Positions 39,701-54,700 of a stretch of DNA of 64,000 nucleotides are shown piece after piece (the stretch's first letter is position 1; each line of letters opens with the position of its first letter). The translations under genes were made by a program, and so were the position numbers. The DNA comes from Lycocorax pyrrhopterus obiensis (Eukaryota > Chordata > Aves > Passeriformes > Paradisaeidae). The DNA lies in contig JACSVZ010000011.1 in the NCBI GenBank assembly GCA_014706295.1, forward strand, positions 13,647,329 to 13,711,328. Direction: 5' to 3'. The notes beneath the pieces were generated by a model. It did not search any database. It worked only from the letters and a program-made list of their open reading frames with translations, and had not been told where the DNA came from.

Positions 39701-42700
39701 AGGAGCACTTGTTGCTCTGGTGAGTGTAGAAATGCTCCGAGGTCCTACAGACTTGCAGAAGGCAAGTTACCTGTGTCAAGATCCAAGAAACTCTTGGAGC
39801 AAATAGCTGCTGTGATAAGTGGAGAGTTGAGAGCAGGGCAGAGGCTGCTCTGTTAGACTCTTTCCACAAAGTGAGATGGGGAAGCTGGGGGCTGGATTTC
39901 ACCTCCCAGATTCTCCAAACAGATGCAAATCTCAGCGCAACTGTGGGAACATACGAGGGAGTTGTTCTGCTTACACCAGGAGGTACTGGCTCTGGAGAAG
40001 GCTGGCTGCTGCCAGACTCCCATCACAGATGTTCTGCCTGGTGAAACAGCATGTTGTGGCCTGCATTCCTTCAGGGTTCGCCCACTGAGCTGTTCAACAA
40101 GCTGCTCTAAGATTGAATTGGTTTTTTTTCCCCTTCATATTGTAGTGATATTGCAGATACACACTGCATGCTGTGCTTCTGTGCAAGATAGATAAAGAAA
40201 TGATGGATTCTACCTTTTGTTAACCTTCCCCTCCTCCTCCAGTACTCACACCCTAATAAAGTGTGTTTTTTTCTTTTCCTTTCTATTCCTGTGCAGTTTG
40301 AACTTCTCACCTCCATGAAATCCCTCCATAAGCACATAGACAGCTCACAGCTGCCTCTAGAACTGGATGGGACCTTCCCGTACTGCCACCAGGACTGGCT
40401 AAGCTTCCGCAGGGTGAGTAGGATGTCTTGTGTGCTTTGGTGTCTGAGAGAAGCAATGGCATGGTAACAGATGGGAACAAGAGGAACCTGTCAACAGCTG
40501 AACCTACAAGCATTAAAAGACAATGTTCGTGTAAAGCTTTGAATGCAAATGAATCTCTGTTATCAAAAAAATGCTAATACTGTCTTCATAAGATGGGTAC
40601 ACATGGTGACCTATTGGCATAACTGCAGGAACTAAAATTTTAGTTTTTTACTCATCTGCTTGAACTGCATTAATTCTTTTGTGCCTTCAGAATATGCTCA
40701 AATCTGGAATGGAATTCAGTTTTGTTGTGGTGTACAGTGGCTCTTGAGTTATACTCTGAGGATTAAGGACAGATGTCTGAAACTAAAGTCAGGAAGAAGG
40801 TGTTAGTGTCATGTTGCCATTGGACTAACAATGAAGAACTTGAGTGTAGTAACAAGAGTTAAATCTTTTTGGTTTTGGAGCAAGTTCCCCAGATCAAGCT
40901 ATTATCTCGTTAGTTAAATCTGCAGTCCTTGCATGAGCGAGACTTGGAAGTTCCTGATAATCAGTTCAGAATTCTTCGAGGAATAACTTTTACTTCAAGC
41001 AGCAGGGTATGTGCAGACTGCCAGAAGCCTGCAGAGGTAGCATCCATGGTACCCATACCCAGCTCCCTGTGCGCTTGTGCTGTGGAGGGAGCCTGAGTGC
41101 TGTGGACCAGGTGCTTGTTGAATCTTTAAAAGCTCTATTGAGTTATTTGGCACACTGAGACTAGACAGGATTAAATCTCTGTAAATCTGCACACAAGCTG
41201 GCTGTCTTCACGTTGAATTTGCTCACCCTGGTGGTTGACAGAATTGTCGCCTCAGCTTCCAGAGGATCCAGTGGTCTTTTGGCTCCGACCTCGCTGCCCA
41301 GAGTGCTGTGTGGCACAGTGCAGCACTTGAAGCAGATTAAGATGTCACTAATAACACCACTGTGGTGCTGGTGGCAGGCTTCAGAAGATAGGCTTGGCAT
41401 GTGCTAGGTGTTAACTTACTTTTTCCAACTTACTTTAGAACCGTTTCTTTTAAACTTCCATCTAAAAGTACTTGTATGAACATGTGCTCCTGCAGTAGAG
41501 GTACAGAAGCCTCATCTTGGTGCCTAGGATTGGCTTTGAGAAGTTGAGATTTATTTGGCATGAGGAAACAGAGAAACTTTGCAAGAGGTTATGGATTAGT
41601 TTTATGGACACAGTGGAGAATACCTTGAGAGCCGAGGTGCTCTGTGTGTGCAGAAGGGCAGTTCTTGAAGGACTGTGGTCTATCACTATGGAAGGACTAA
41701 GGACTATCAGGCTACTTCTTGTCTTAGCATGTAAAACATTACCGAAGGGAGTTAGTATGGGAATCATTCTGTATGGAATGCCTGTTTATACTGTGTGTGA
41801 TAATGACCCATGTGCTCAGCTCCTTTAGCTCTGCAGCTATGTGGCAAACAGCATTTATTTCCTGTCTTGGTGATCTCACCTGCATCCTGCCTGCTAATCT
41901 GTGACTGCTGGCACTGTTCCAGCACTCCAGGGAGGAGGGAGTTCAAGTCAGTAAAGATTCAAACAGCTGCTTTTTTGTTTTGTTTTGAGCATGATTATTT
42001 TGGAATAGCTGTTTCTCCCTTCTCTTGATTTCAGTGGCATCTGACAGTATTCAGGCTTTTTATTACTGACTTTTCTGAAAAACAGTGCCTCATGAACCCT
42101 TATGAAATGTTTGGGCTTTGTTTGTTTGTTTGTTTTTTTCTGTGCTTCCATCCACCCTGAAGAGAGGAAGGATTTCAGATTTGTCCATAGGTTAAGGTGC
42201 TTAATTTTGGAAGCTTTCCAGTTTCCTAATCTTTAATTTACACTACTTTTAACATGAAGAGAAATGATTTAAAGTAGAAAAATTCCAAGTATTTGTTTTA
42301 TGTTTTGTTTCTCTGAAACTCATGCAGTGTGATTCATCTTCATGGAAAGTTACAGGAAATGCTAATAGAAGAATGTGAGACATAAGTGGACTGGGTTTTT
42401 TTTCTGTAAAGCATGACCCATCCAAGCCATGAGTATGCAGGTTTCTAAGGTCTGCATAGAGGCCTTGGTCTAGTGTGATGCATCTGAAGCCTCTGATGGG
42501 CCTCTCTTTGCTGATACAGTTTCACTAAATGATATAATTGAACCCTTGGATTAATGTGTTTGATCCTCTCTTGATTTTTGTACTCCTAAGCTTCTGCAAG
42601 CTCAGAAGACTTTTCCTGTCAGCTGTGAGACAATAATCTCTGCCTTGGTCCTTTATTCTTGTAGAAGCTGGAATACTTGCTACAAGGATGCCAGAGTGTT

Positions 42701-45700
42701 TGTGCCTTCCTTCAGGGAGCTATTGATAAAGTGGAATCTGGAAAATTACCGGAAAAGGCTGAGGTAAGCATGTTCCTCACCTCAGGTCAGAGGTGGACCT
42801 GAGACAGAAGAGAGCATGAGGCTGGATAGCTGCAGAAAAGCTGTAGCTTTGAATAGTAGCAGGGGATTCCCATACTAGTAGAAAGTAATCCAGATGAAGT
42901 GATAGAGGCTTCAGTGGATCTGGAAGCTGATTGTCTGATTCCTCAGTGTCAGACCCAGGAGATCTTTCCAGCTGGGCTTGTTGCTGATGAGTGCTTGCTC
43001 CGGCATTGGGGTGCATTCTCAGCAGCTCCAGAGCTCTGTAGCTGGTACAAACTTTGGTATGCCAGGTACAGAGCAGCTGCCTTGGGCGCATCAGGTTGGC
43101 TTGAATGGCCTGGAATAAAATTAGGTCACATCTTAGTTCCATGCTGTGGTTCCAACTTTGCTGCCTCCAGAACACAAGTTTTGAAGTGGGCAAGAAGGGG
43201 AAGGGACAAAGACCAAGCCTATGTGGTCACAGACTTTCTATTTCTGCTCTTGAGAAGCCGCTGTACCCCTGAGATGGTAGGGAATCACTGCCAGCTCTGC
43301 ACTGAGGGTTCCAGTAGTAAATGATGGAGGATATGGTAGTGGCCTTCCTGCCCACATCTGTATATCCACAAAGCCTTCACGTGCATGTTGTCCCATGGCT
43401 TGGAGCCATGCAGATCCAGGCTCTCAGAACACTAGGAGCTAGGTGTGAGTGGGAAGTGAGGCTGGAAAGTTTATTTCTTCTATGCCCAGCAAATGAATGG
43501 AACAACAATGATGGGAACTGGGTCACAATTTTAGCCTGGTGGGGAAGGTATCATGAGCATAAGGAGCACTGTTTATCACTTTAGACTTGTCAGGCTGGAG
43601 AGAATCAGCTGTGGGAACCAACCTCCCCTTTTCCTAGCGTGGGCCCAGGTGAGATGTGGTTTGGGTGTGTTTTGGTTTAGGTGTTGGTTTTTGCCTGTAG
43701 GTTGCAGTAACAGTTCACCTCTCTCTTGTGATCCCTCCAGGATGCAGCTGTGCTGCTGAGGAATTCAAGGCAGTTGATGAAGAATGTTCTTGAAGACACA
43801 AGTTTGGTTAAGGTGCAGCAGGAGGGTGGAGCGCTTCTGGCCAGACTGGGGAAGGAGGAGTCTTGTGTCACCCTTACCCAAGACTACAGGTGAGCCCTCA
43901 GAGTGGGAGAAGAGGAGATGGAGATGAGCAAAAGAAGGCACTAGGAGTTTCCCTGAGGTGCCCCATCATTGGTGCAGGCTAGAGAACAGCTTTGTGTAGC
44001 AAAGAATTATGTTGAAAACAGCGAAGGTGAAAAATGTGATGAATTTTACTCTTATCCTGATTGCTTCCTCCCCAGTCCAAAGACTAGTCCAGGTGGATTC
44101 ACTTAGATTGTTCAACTTCCTTTTTCAAGCCAAATCAGACTTATCTTCTTTAGTGGAGAGAGAGCTGGATATTTTGGGTAGATATTATTAAAACACAAGC
44201 CTTAATTGATGATACCAATGATGAATGTTTAGGTGCAGGCCATTATCGCTGTGTGATTTCCTAAGGCACTCCTTATGCAAGGGGATTTCCAAGGACCTTA
44301 GCTGAGAGGAATGCTTGCTGGCTGCAGCAGGCTCTGGTCTCCTCACACACTGGTACAGTTTGCACAAACAAATACTTACTGCCCATTTGTGGGGTTGGTA
44401 TGAGAAGCGGGGACTGAGAGAGCCCAGCTGTTTGACATCTCCAGGGCATTGCGCAACTCGTGTTTGTGCTGTTAAAACACCTGAAGACTATCAGCATGAG
44501 AAGGCCTCTGTGCTATGTGCTGTGCAAACAACAAGGTAGAAAGGCAGCCTTTGCACCCAGGAGCTTCCAGCCCAGTGTGAGATAAGTGCTGGCATGTGGG
44601 TGCAGGTGAGGGCACAGTGGGTGGCAGGGTGATGTGGAATAGCTCCGTGCATCCACAGCTTTGCTCTGCTTAAACTCCCTGTTGCCATCACGAGCTGGGA
44701 GGTTTGAAGGGAGGGAATGAAGAGAAGATAACAAAGCAGTTATGGAGTATCTCAACCAAACACTGTGAAAAGAATGTTTCTCTTTTAAAATTCAGCAAGT
44801 GGATGACAGTGCAAGTTGCTACCTGTCACTGGAAGAAGAGGATTAACATTTTGGTGCAGAGAGGGGAGCATGGGGGCAGGCTGTGCAGCTGTTTCTGTTC
44901 CCTGCCTGCTGTGACTCCTGTCAGGAGCTCTGGCTGACTGTGCAGACACAATTCTCTTGCTGAACTGGTGAAGTAATCTTGATGCAATTTTGGATTGAAT
45001 TAGTACAGTGTAGTCTTTTCATTCTCACGTGACATGAGAAACAGAATAATGTGGGTTTTTGTGCTTTGTTTTGTTTAGGTTTTTTTATTATTATTTATTT
45101 TAAGCGACACACAGTAGCTTTAGAGTCCTAGGAGAATGGGGAGAATGTGCGTGAGTTTTATGTTTTGGTTTGGTTTTGGCCTAAGCTTGTGTTTTTGTGC
45201 AGGGAAGTGATCAACTTTGAAACCTGATCTGACAGAGCCCCTAAGGATAATTTACTGCTTTGATTACTTTAGCAAGGGCAGGAGTGGGGGATACACACAG
45301 AATTCTTTGATTGTGCAGTGCTTGAGTGCATGCCGAGGCTGTGTAGGCCGTTCTCTGCTTAATTCAGGTTATATTCATTGCCTGCCAGTGTGAAAGGAGA
45401 CTGTATGCCATGGCTCGAATATATGTGGCTCTCTCCAACTTAAGGAGCAAAAATGAATGTAGCAGGAGAAAGTTATTCTCTTCTAGGCTTGAGGAGCAGT
45501 TTTAATACTGGATATTAAAGTATCCAGTATTTTAATTTTCATCTAACTTAGGGCAGAGGACTAAAGAAGTCCACTCTTCTTTGTTCCACGATCCCTTCAA
45601 ATGGGGAAGAAGGCTCTATCACTTGGCCAGAGAACTCTGTATAAGGCACTGTTGGTTTTGGGTCCTCCATGGCTTTGCACTTACTCCTTCTTTCCTATCT

Positions 45701-48700
45701 GATGTGCAGATATTAAAGGTTCTGAGCTCTGCTTAATACTGTAAAGATTATGATTTTCAAAGGCTTCATTAACAGATATGATCAAAGCAGGGTACGGACA
45801 AAATATTGCAATTGGCCAACTAAGCTAGCATGGAATGGCTATTGATGTATGTAGGTCCAGTATTCGATTTCTAACTGGTGATGTGTGAAGAGGGAACAGG
45901 ACTGGCTTTGTATGTGCACTCAGCCAGGCTTGTGGTACTGCTGCTCTGAACTTTGAATTGTAAAATCTTGATCAGTGCTTAACAGCCTAATTCCACACCC
46001 ATTCTCCCAATACTTGAAATAAATTACTTATGAAAGCAAGTCAAATGGCTTTAACTCTTGTAAGCCACCTTTTCAGCTCTCTTGTCTATCACGTGTCCCA
46101 TTGTTGTAGTTTTTTGTTGTCCGTTGTGGTGCAAAAGTCTGATAAAACAGAGTCATGACTGCCAGGACTTCTTAGTCATAAGTTGAGGCCAGTTGTGAGC
46201 AGGTGACTGTCTGAATGTGCAGGAATTACATATAAATAGAGAAGACAATTTTAAGAGCAGTTTTCTGGACTTTCGGCTCCACTTAATTAAAATATGCCAA
46301 CTATAAGTGGAGAACTAAAGGTAAAATTGTGATTTTTATTTTTGATTTTTTTTTTTAAATAAGGATGACAAGCCCATCTGCACCTTCACCTTGGGATTAA
46401 CCAAGCAAGGGATTGACTTGCTTTTTTTTTTCAGGCAGTACCTTTTTCTAGCTCGCACAGATGTCTTTCTTGCTAGTTTGTGGTTTCACGTGGAAAAAGA
46501 ACACCAGGAGCTCGTAAAAATAGATATGGATGAACCCTTCTGAAAATGCCTGACCACAGGTTGGAGATAATAAGTTAAAACAGGCAAGGAAGCAGGCATG
46601 TGCTCAGTGCAGTCAGATGTTATCTGCCAAATACCTTTCAAGAGCACACAGCAAACAAGACTTGCTTTAGTCTTTCTTTAGTAATGAAACTTTTCCCGTG
46701 GGATTGGTTGTGGAACCTTCGGTGCTCGCTCTGCCCTCCTGGAGAGCAGAGATGCCTTTTGGAGTGTTTTGTGGCACAGAGCAGTGGGATCTCATTGCTG
46801 CGCAGGTCTGCCCTGGGATTTGTGAGGCTTTGCTAAGACAGTGCCACAGGTTCTTTCCTGCAGAAGTTGAACTCATCCCATCAAAGATGTGGGCATGCAC
46901 GAGAGATGTGTTGTGCTTCATCCATTTGTTTCTCTAACAGATGATTTAAGAGCCTCTGGGAATTTTTCCTGGACGGTCCCATCCTGAGATGCTGTAGTAC
47001 CACAGCAGTGGCTTTGACCAGTAACTCTGCTCACATTGTGAGCTGACCAGGAGTCCTCATACTCCTTTCTCCACCAAGTACCACTGTAAAAGATAGCCTT
47101 GCCCATCCAGCTGCTCATCCACAAAAGGAAAGACGGACTTCTCCAAGCAGTCTGTCCGGAACTCTGTTTAGAAAGGAGGAGCTCAGTTACCAGAATACAC
47201 ATCCTGCAGGCAGCTCATTGCAGGGAGTTGGCTTAGGGGCTGTGGTGTGCTCAGCTGGTCCCTCTGAGATCTCCCACCTCCAGCAAGACCAGGCTGAATT
47301 TGGCCTGGAGTTGGTGTGGGTGTGGCACTGATGAGCCAGTATCTTTGTGGCGCCTCTTTAAGTGTTGTAATGATAGGGCTGGCCACCCAGAGGTGCAGGG
47401 GGACTGCTGGAGGTGGCATTACCACTTGCTCACTGTTGGTGGATTTAAAGCCAGCACATTCGCCTTCACACCATCCACTGCGCTGAAGGTTCACTGCTTC
47501 TCCAGGTCTGTTAGCTGAACCCTTAGAGGTTTTGCTGGCCCAGTCTTTCTGGAGATTGAAATGCAGAGCTGTTAGCCTAGCTGAAGTTCCTCTTGGTAAG
47601 TGTGGCCAAATGGCAGACACCTCCATCACTTCAATGCTGTTAATACTTCTTTTTGCATTTTCAAACAGGAATTTTTTAATAACCACAGCCTTGTTAATAA
47701 GGTACATAGAGTTGGTTAGAAGGTGTAGCTTTGGCTACTGGCTATCTAGTGTAGCGATCAACTGACCTGTAGCTTGCAGGCAACTCACTGAGCCAGCTGT
47801 GAAAGGTGGACTAATGTATTGCTGCTTCTGTAGTGGATGTCAAAAACTTACGGTTTATGATGGAAGGGTCAGAGAAGCTGCCAGAAGCCAGACAGCAGCA
47901 GTGGGAGCTCTTGCTGAAGTGAGGCTGTGATGTGGAGCTGGGCAGCAAGGCCAGGATCCTTTTAACCTGGTCTCTAGTCAGGTGTTTTTCACTGTTGTTC
48001 TCATTATTGCTGCTCTTCCAGCATAGCCAAGAGCTGGAAATGTGTGCCTAGACAAAGTGCCCAGTGAATGCCTTTCGTCCTGAAGATGTGTTATGAGTCA
48101 CAAGTAGGATAAAGAAGGTATAACCATTTTATACTAATATATAGATGGTTTATACTAGTTTAACCAGAATGCACCTGCCTGGCTTTACCACGAACCTGTG
48201 TTCTCACTATGGCACGGGAGTGCCATGCTCTGCATGGTGATGGGCAAGATAGTCCCAAGGCTAGAGGTGAGAGCTGAAAGGAGAAAAACCTCAGATGGTG
48301 AAGGAATGATCATGTTGAGTGCTTGGCTCTGTGCAACATGGAAACAGAAAAAGCATCATCTCTTCCCCCAAGCTCCTCATCAGAAAAGAATCTGTGCTTG
48401 CAAGCTGTGAATAAGCAGCTTATAAATAGATGGAGGAGTGAATTCTCCTTTGTTTGCAGAAGGCAGTATAGTTAGTCTCTGTATTTTGAGGGTGGAGTGG
48501 CTAGAGCCGAGAGCTGGTTTTGTGAGCTGGCTATTTTTAGTGTGGCTTGGTGATCTAGTTGGAAGCCCTGGGTGGGGACCTGAGCTGAGCAGAGGTAATG
48601 GACAGTACAGAGCAGACTTCCTGAGCAGCAGCTGCCAGGTTCCTGGTGTTGGACCTGACTCAATTACAGTGACAAAGAGGGTGATCTTGAAGCCAACAGC

Positions 48701-51700
48701 CTCCGTAGTTCATGTTCTGGCTTCCACACACACTACTGAGACTCTGGGTCTACTTGAAGGTGTGGCCAGTTAACACTGCAGTGGGGTGCTGCAGAGCTCA
48801 TGTTTGTGGGTCTCCAGCAAGGCTCCTGCTAGTAGCAACTCCTGGGATGTTACGAGGCCTGCATGTGCCATTCTGCAAAGTGGTGTATGAGCTCCCTTTG
48901 GTGGAAGTAGACCTGGATAATGTACAGGCTCTCAGCCCTCTGCCAAGGGACTGCACAGCACCATGGTAAGCTTGGGTAGAGTCAGAGACTAAGCTGATCA
49001 TCCAAAATGTGGAACAAGTTGGGAGCAGGGTTAGAGGGGAGAATGGTGTCTGGTATATAAAGTCCCAGTTTGGGCAGACTGAGATGGCTGGGCTCCTTGG
49101 TTTGTAAGGTACAGTGTGTGCACCATCAAACTGACAGCTGCTGCTATAGGCTGGTGGTCATAGCCAGCAACTTACGCTGGGAAATCCTTCCTGGAGGCAT
49201 TATTGTCTTCTGCCATCCCCTTTCTGCATTAGCGATGTGTGTCTGCTGTGGCTCTGTGTGTTTGTACATGCTCCAAAAGATGGTGATGCTTGTGTCCCTC
49301 TCACTGATGGCAGTTGAACATAGTGCCTGCTCATCTTCCTGCCTCTCTAGGGACTTTGGGAGCCTCTTATGCTACCGCTTGCCACAGTGTGCACTCCTGA
49401 TATGGTCTGCGAGAGGCACCTTTCATTGCAGGGTCCTGTGCACATTCCTCCTGTAGACCTAATCCTAAAACCTCCATCTTGGGATGAGATGTATACTCAG
49501 TATACCTTTGAAGCCAGATGGAAAAATGTGCTTAAATTCTGAGCTCAAAGGCTGCCACGAGACGCCTCTGTGCTGTTGCTGGTGACACAGAAGGTGCTGA
49601 CGAGCACTAAGCCTTTGGCCGAGTATGGGTAGCAGTGCTCTTCCCTGGCCTTATTTGTTTGTGTCAGGTGGAGGGAGGAGCGCACTGCGACATTTCTACC
49701 CAAACACACGCTGTGCTGTTTGGTATTCATTTTGGTTACAGTCTAACCTGTTCCCTCTGTTTGCGTGGTGGTTTTAGCCTGGTAAAAAGCACTTACGCTC
49801 GCATTAAACAAATCTTGCTGCTCCGCACATAAAGGAGAGTGGAGCTGGGGCTGTTGTCATTCTGAGTGCATGAAGTGCTGTGAGGCGTCAATTGTGGCAT
49901 TTGCAGAGAGCTAAAAGATTGCAGAGTTCTGTCTAGGTAAGTTTTCATTGTCCTCTTAGGCTTTTTATGAGATGATTCCCCTCAGCTCCCTTTCTGTTTT
50001 TTATTTTCTGCTGTCTTATGTCCTAAATCTTCTTGGATTCAGTGAGAATTTACCCAGAAGACTCCAGTTTTGCTTGTTTTTGTTTGCAATGCTTGTCCTG
50101 CCAACAGGGCATTAGGTAATTAATGACACACTGTGTTTTATCTGTTTAAAAATATTACGGAAAAAATTGCAAAAGGTTTCCAGTATAGGATGTTAGCTGA
50201 ACTGCCTGACATTCCTGCCTCAGCCCAGGCCATCCCACAAGCACCATTTTTTATATAACTAGGTTGAGATAGATACTTCTCTTGCTGGGCTGGTTAATAG
50301 CACAGTCCCTGCTATTATATGGATCATAGCCCTGGAAGTGGGTAAAAGGAGGATGTATCAGTGAAGCAGGGATGTGGCTTTAAATGACAGTGTGTATATA
50401 TTTGAGCAGGGTATCTTGAAAGCCTGGTGGTCTCAGTTTCAGAAACCCAGCTCTTAGACTGGTGCATTTGACCAGGATATGAAGTATAAACATAAGCAGG
50501 TTAATGTACGTTAGACAAGGTTTAGAGGTAGAAATTGTTTACAGCTGGTAGAAAACCACATCTTGAGACTCAGTGTTCCCAGAATGGCGTTTCCAAATCC
50601 TATCCAAGGCTCTACTGCAGAGGGAACTTTCCCTGTAAGCAGGCTACTTGTTGGTTTGAGATTTCTTACAATGTTTTTTTTTCCAGTCAGTTTTATGGTT
50701 CTTACTGGGATTTAAAATCAACCAGAGTCTGAACACAGTTTTATTATAACTGAATGCAAGCCAGGCAGGAGAAAGAAACAAAGGTCACATCTTGGGACTG
50801 TGCTTGGACACTTGTTTAACTGTGTGCATTGATCCCTTGGCTTTTAAAGGGATTTCTGAGTGTATTTCTGCTAAAAACACACTTAAATGAGCTGTGCTTC
50901 GGAAGAGAATTCTCTTGGCAGTTGTGGTCTCCAGTGCATTGTATTAATTGGATGGTTTGCTCCCAGGTCGGGTAACCTAGTGAGGAGGGATTCATCCAGG
51001 TCTGTGGTCTCAGCTAGATCCACTGGTCCCATCCTGAATAGGAACAGGCATCCCACAGGCAACCCCAGATTTGGTGTTTGACCTCTGTGCCTTTGTAAGG
51101 ACACTTCAGGGTTCTAAAAAATACACCTGGCTCCTCAGATGCTTTTATCAGGGAATTAAAAAACCACCATGGCTATTTGTGTGCTGCAGAGAATAATTAG
51201 TTTATTTAGCAGTATCTGCTTTAGCTTCACCATGGCTAGTTGGAATTTTAGCCTCAGCTGCATGTGAAGCTCTCAGCTCGAAGAGCAGGACTGTGCATTT
51301 GAGGTTGACCTCCTTTTATGGGATCATTATAAATAAGGCACTTATGTAGGTTGCTACCGAAATGCAGTAATGACCAAGAATGTCATTTCTCTTCCTGCAA
51401 AATGTCCCTCAGGCACACAGGACTGTCCCTGCAGAGCTGGAAGGATTTCTTCCTGAAGCATTGCTCAGGATGTTTTGAGTGATTTGTAGCCGAGGTATCA
51501 GCACACATGATCTGGGTGATGTCCTTGGACTAATCCATCCTTTAAACCTCCGAGTTGCCAGATCCTATTCATTTTCTTCTAAAACCTGTAGAGGCATCTG
51601 CAAGGGAAGTTCAGCACCAGGAGTGGAAGACTAGATGAGGCTAATGTTGTAACATCTGACTTTGTTTCTTCTAAATTACGCAACAATTAAGGATATCGGA

Positions 51701-54700
51701 TTTTCCCAGGACAAGTTAGCTGCACTATACTTGCCTAAACCCCATCAAGTACACTACCAAAATGTAGTATTTCTGTCCATCTGTGAATTTTTGCCATTTT
51801 AAAATTGACCAAGGCTGGTCAGAGGATGAACTCTGATTTCAGCCCTTTTGTTAGATCTGTTGTTCTTGCTGTTTGTCAGAGCAGTTCTTCAAGGGGCCGA
51901 CAGGAAGTGTAGAATAGTGATGGTTCTGCTGCTCCCTTCCCTGTGCTCTCCTGTTTGCATCTTGCTGGCATCGGCAGGCATGGCTCAGGCAGCACCTGCT
52001 TTTGTGACTCTGCTGGATGCTTCCTCTGTGGCCATCTATTTTTTGAAAACAAAACAGGTATTTTGCTTTGAAAACTAAAGTGTAACTCTCCAAGGCTGGC
52101 TTTTTTTGAAGAATGGATTCAAACAGAAATGGCCTTTCTAAATTATAGGTTTAAAATTACCCTACCATTATACAACAGCTTGGCACTTCTCCAGAAAACT
52201 GAAGACATTTGGAACCTTTTCCACTGAAACGATAATTGCCCAATGAAAACAGGATTTGGGGAAACATAAACTGACATCAAGCTACTCCTTTTTGCTATAA
52301 ATTATATTGACTCTTCACTATTGCAAAATTGCTTTTGATGATTTGACCATGGAAGAATGTAGTGAAAGACTCCTATTACCACACTCCCATGTGCAGGGAA
52401 ATTGCAATGCGTCCACACAAATCTGAGCTTAGACGAGACTTTCCACTGACTTCAAACAACTCTGCCTTCGTGCTCAGAGTTGCACAGGCCACTATTAAAA
52501 TATCTTTAAAGTCCTTAACAACCAGGTGTTTCCTTTGTGTGGCAGGATGGAAGTCACTTTTTCTTCTTCAACCAAATTTTCAATATTTGGTTTGTTTGTT
52601 CCAAGCTGCCTTGAAGGCACTGAAGGACAGGAATTAAAAACTTCTGGGTCTGAAGCTGTAAAAGAAATAGATATTTGTGTGAAGTATCATTTTCCCCATA
52701 AAACTCCCGGTTGCAGGATATCATGGAGTTTACTAGTGCACTGGAAATCATTTAGGAAGTTTTCAAGATCTGGATCAGCAAATGGGGGTGTGTGTGTGTG
52801 TAAATAGATAAACAGATGTACAGAGGTTTGGGAGAACAAGCTCAGTGCCCAGTGGATCCTGTCTATGAGCGCTGAAGTGCCCAAGTGAATCGAAAAAACG
52901 AACTTTCCCATGGACTGTGAGCGATTTCTTTGTTTGGCTCAGTTTGCCTACCTACTTTATACTACAGCATGGAAAGGCTTATATTTTCCTCTGTGTAAGA
53001 CAGTAAAAGATGGATGTTAGTCAGAGAGCCTGTCGGGCTGGTATAAGTGAACTGTCAGGGGCTGACAACATATGAATGGAGTTACCTTGGAGATGCAACA
53101 GAAGACCAACAACTAGACGTTGAGGTTTTAATGAATGCCTGCCAAGCCAGGCAGAACATGTGAAAACAACGTGGCTGGTCCTTGAAACAAAGGGCTGAGG
53201 TGCTGGGATGCTGGAGGAACTCATAGAGGAGGAGGAATGGAGTAAGGCCACACCTGAAGTTGCTTGGGGGCTCTGAGCCCAGAGGAGCTGTTTGGAAACA
53301 TTTTTTCTGTGCATGTTGTTCGCAGTCACTCAGGAAACCATTGGCAGGACCATGAGAAGGGGCAGCTGTAGAGTGTTGAATTGTGGCTGATAAGGGTATC
53401 AATAGCCTGCTGCAAGCATTCACAGAGAAAAGAATCTCTTAAATGACAAGAGTAAGGGATTTGGGTTTATAGAACCCCAAACAGCCCAACTTACTGACAA
53501 GAGTTAATTTCCAGTCTTTTTCTGAACTGAATTCTCTGTCTAGTCCCTGCTTATAGCATAAACTCCCAAATGCATCCTAGACTGACTTCAGGTAAGTTTG
53601 AGATGCCTGTGGTCTTCTGCGTGTGTGTTCAGTAATAGGATGTCACTTTTATTACCACTGAATCAGCTGAGATGGAGGGAAGATGACTGAGTGTGCATAG
53701 ATGTGTAGATTCTGTACATCTGTAGCTGCCACATTATTTACCAAGATAGGTATTTTACGATTACATCCAATGGGGCAAAGGGCTCACTGCTCGCTTCTAA
53801 ACTGGAGCTCCCTTCCACCTTCTGCAAATGCACATAAAGGCTTGGTTGCATTAAGATCTTCAGAGGCAGGATAATTCCTTCTGTGGAATTGTGTGGGGAC
53901 AGAAGTACTTTTTGGGGTGGATTTTTCTCAGTCCTTTAGTTGGGCCCCAAGAAGTTCACTCGAGCCCCTTCTCCTGAAATGGGTTCCTCAGGGCTTGCTG
54001 AGTGGGCCAGCAGGAGTATTTTATTGCTGCCATTTTGAACCTGACTTTCCCTGGAGGGGTTTGCTGATCATAAGGCCAGCACTGGTCTCAAGTGTGCTCC
54101 AAGAGACTGGTCTTTCCCACAACGGCACAGTGAATTAGCCTCTTTACACAGTGACCTTGTGGTATGCCTGTTTCTGATTAAAAAAATACTTGAAATGTGG
54201 GTTTTGTTAGCTTTTTTTAATAATCACTTCCTATCCCTCTACCTTGAGGGTGATTTTTTTTCCTCCCATAGTTGTAGTGTTGTCTTCAGGAAAGCCTATA
54301 TTTTGTGACCTTGGGAAATGTGCTCTCTGCTCTGTGAGAAATCTGTAGTATTTGTTAGGCCTTGCAGCCCGGATTGCTACTGACTCCTGTTGAGGAAAAC
54401 TACTCAGACTTGTAACAATAGGGGGGGTTTTTTCCTCTGTCAGGTATGAAAAGGGGCCCAGCGGGACTCCCTGGCTCCCATCCCCAAATCAGATCACACT
54501 CTATGCTAGGTCAGGCAACGCTAGAGCTGGAACCCTTGTCTCAGGTCCTTGTGCCATCAGGTTGCCATCTGATGATACAATGTTAAGTGCTGAAGCCATG
54601 CATGCTCGCTTTGTCACTGGCTTGGGTGGACATAAGGACTCCTATTACAGAAAGGTCTAGCAGGTCAATCTGGCTTGCTGATGAGTGCCATCAAAGAAGT

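Noticed and set aside
46436..46543. Exon-like segment after a long polypyrimidine tract and CAG, open for about 36 codons ending at TGA
   Set aside because: The translation looks plausible but matches no family I know. The length is expected by chance and there is no preceding exon. A nested gene is not supported.
47183..47707. Minus-strand ORF of 174 codons in intron 10
   Set aside because: There is no recognisable domain, no splice or promoter context, and mixed composition. It is consistent with a chance open frame or an unrecognised old repeat.
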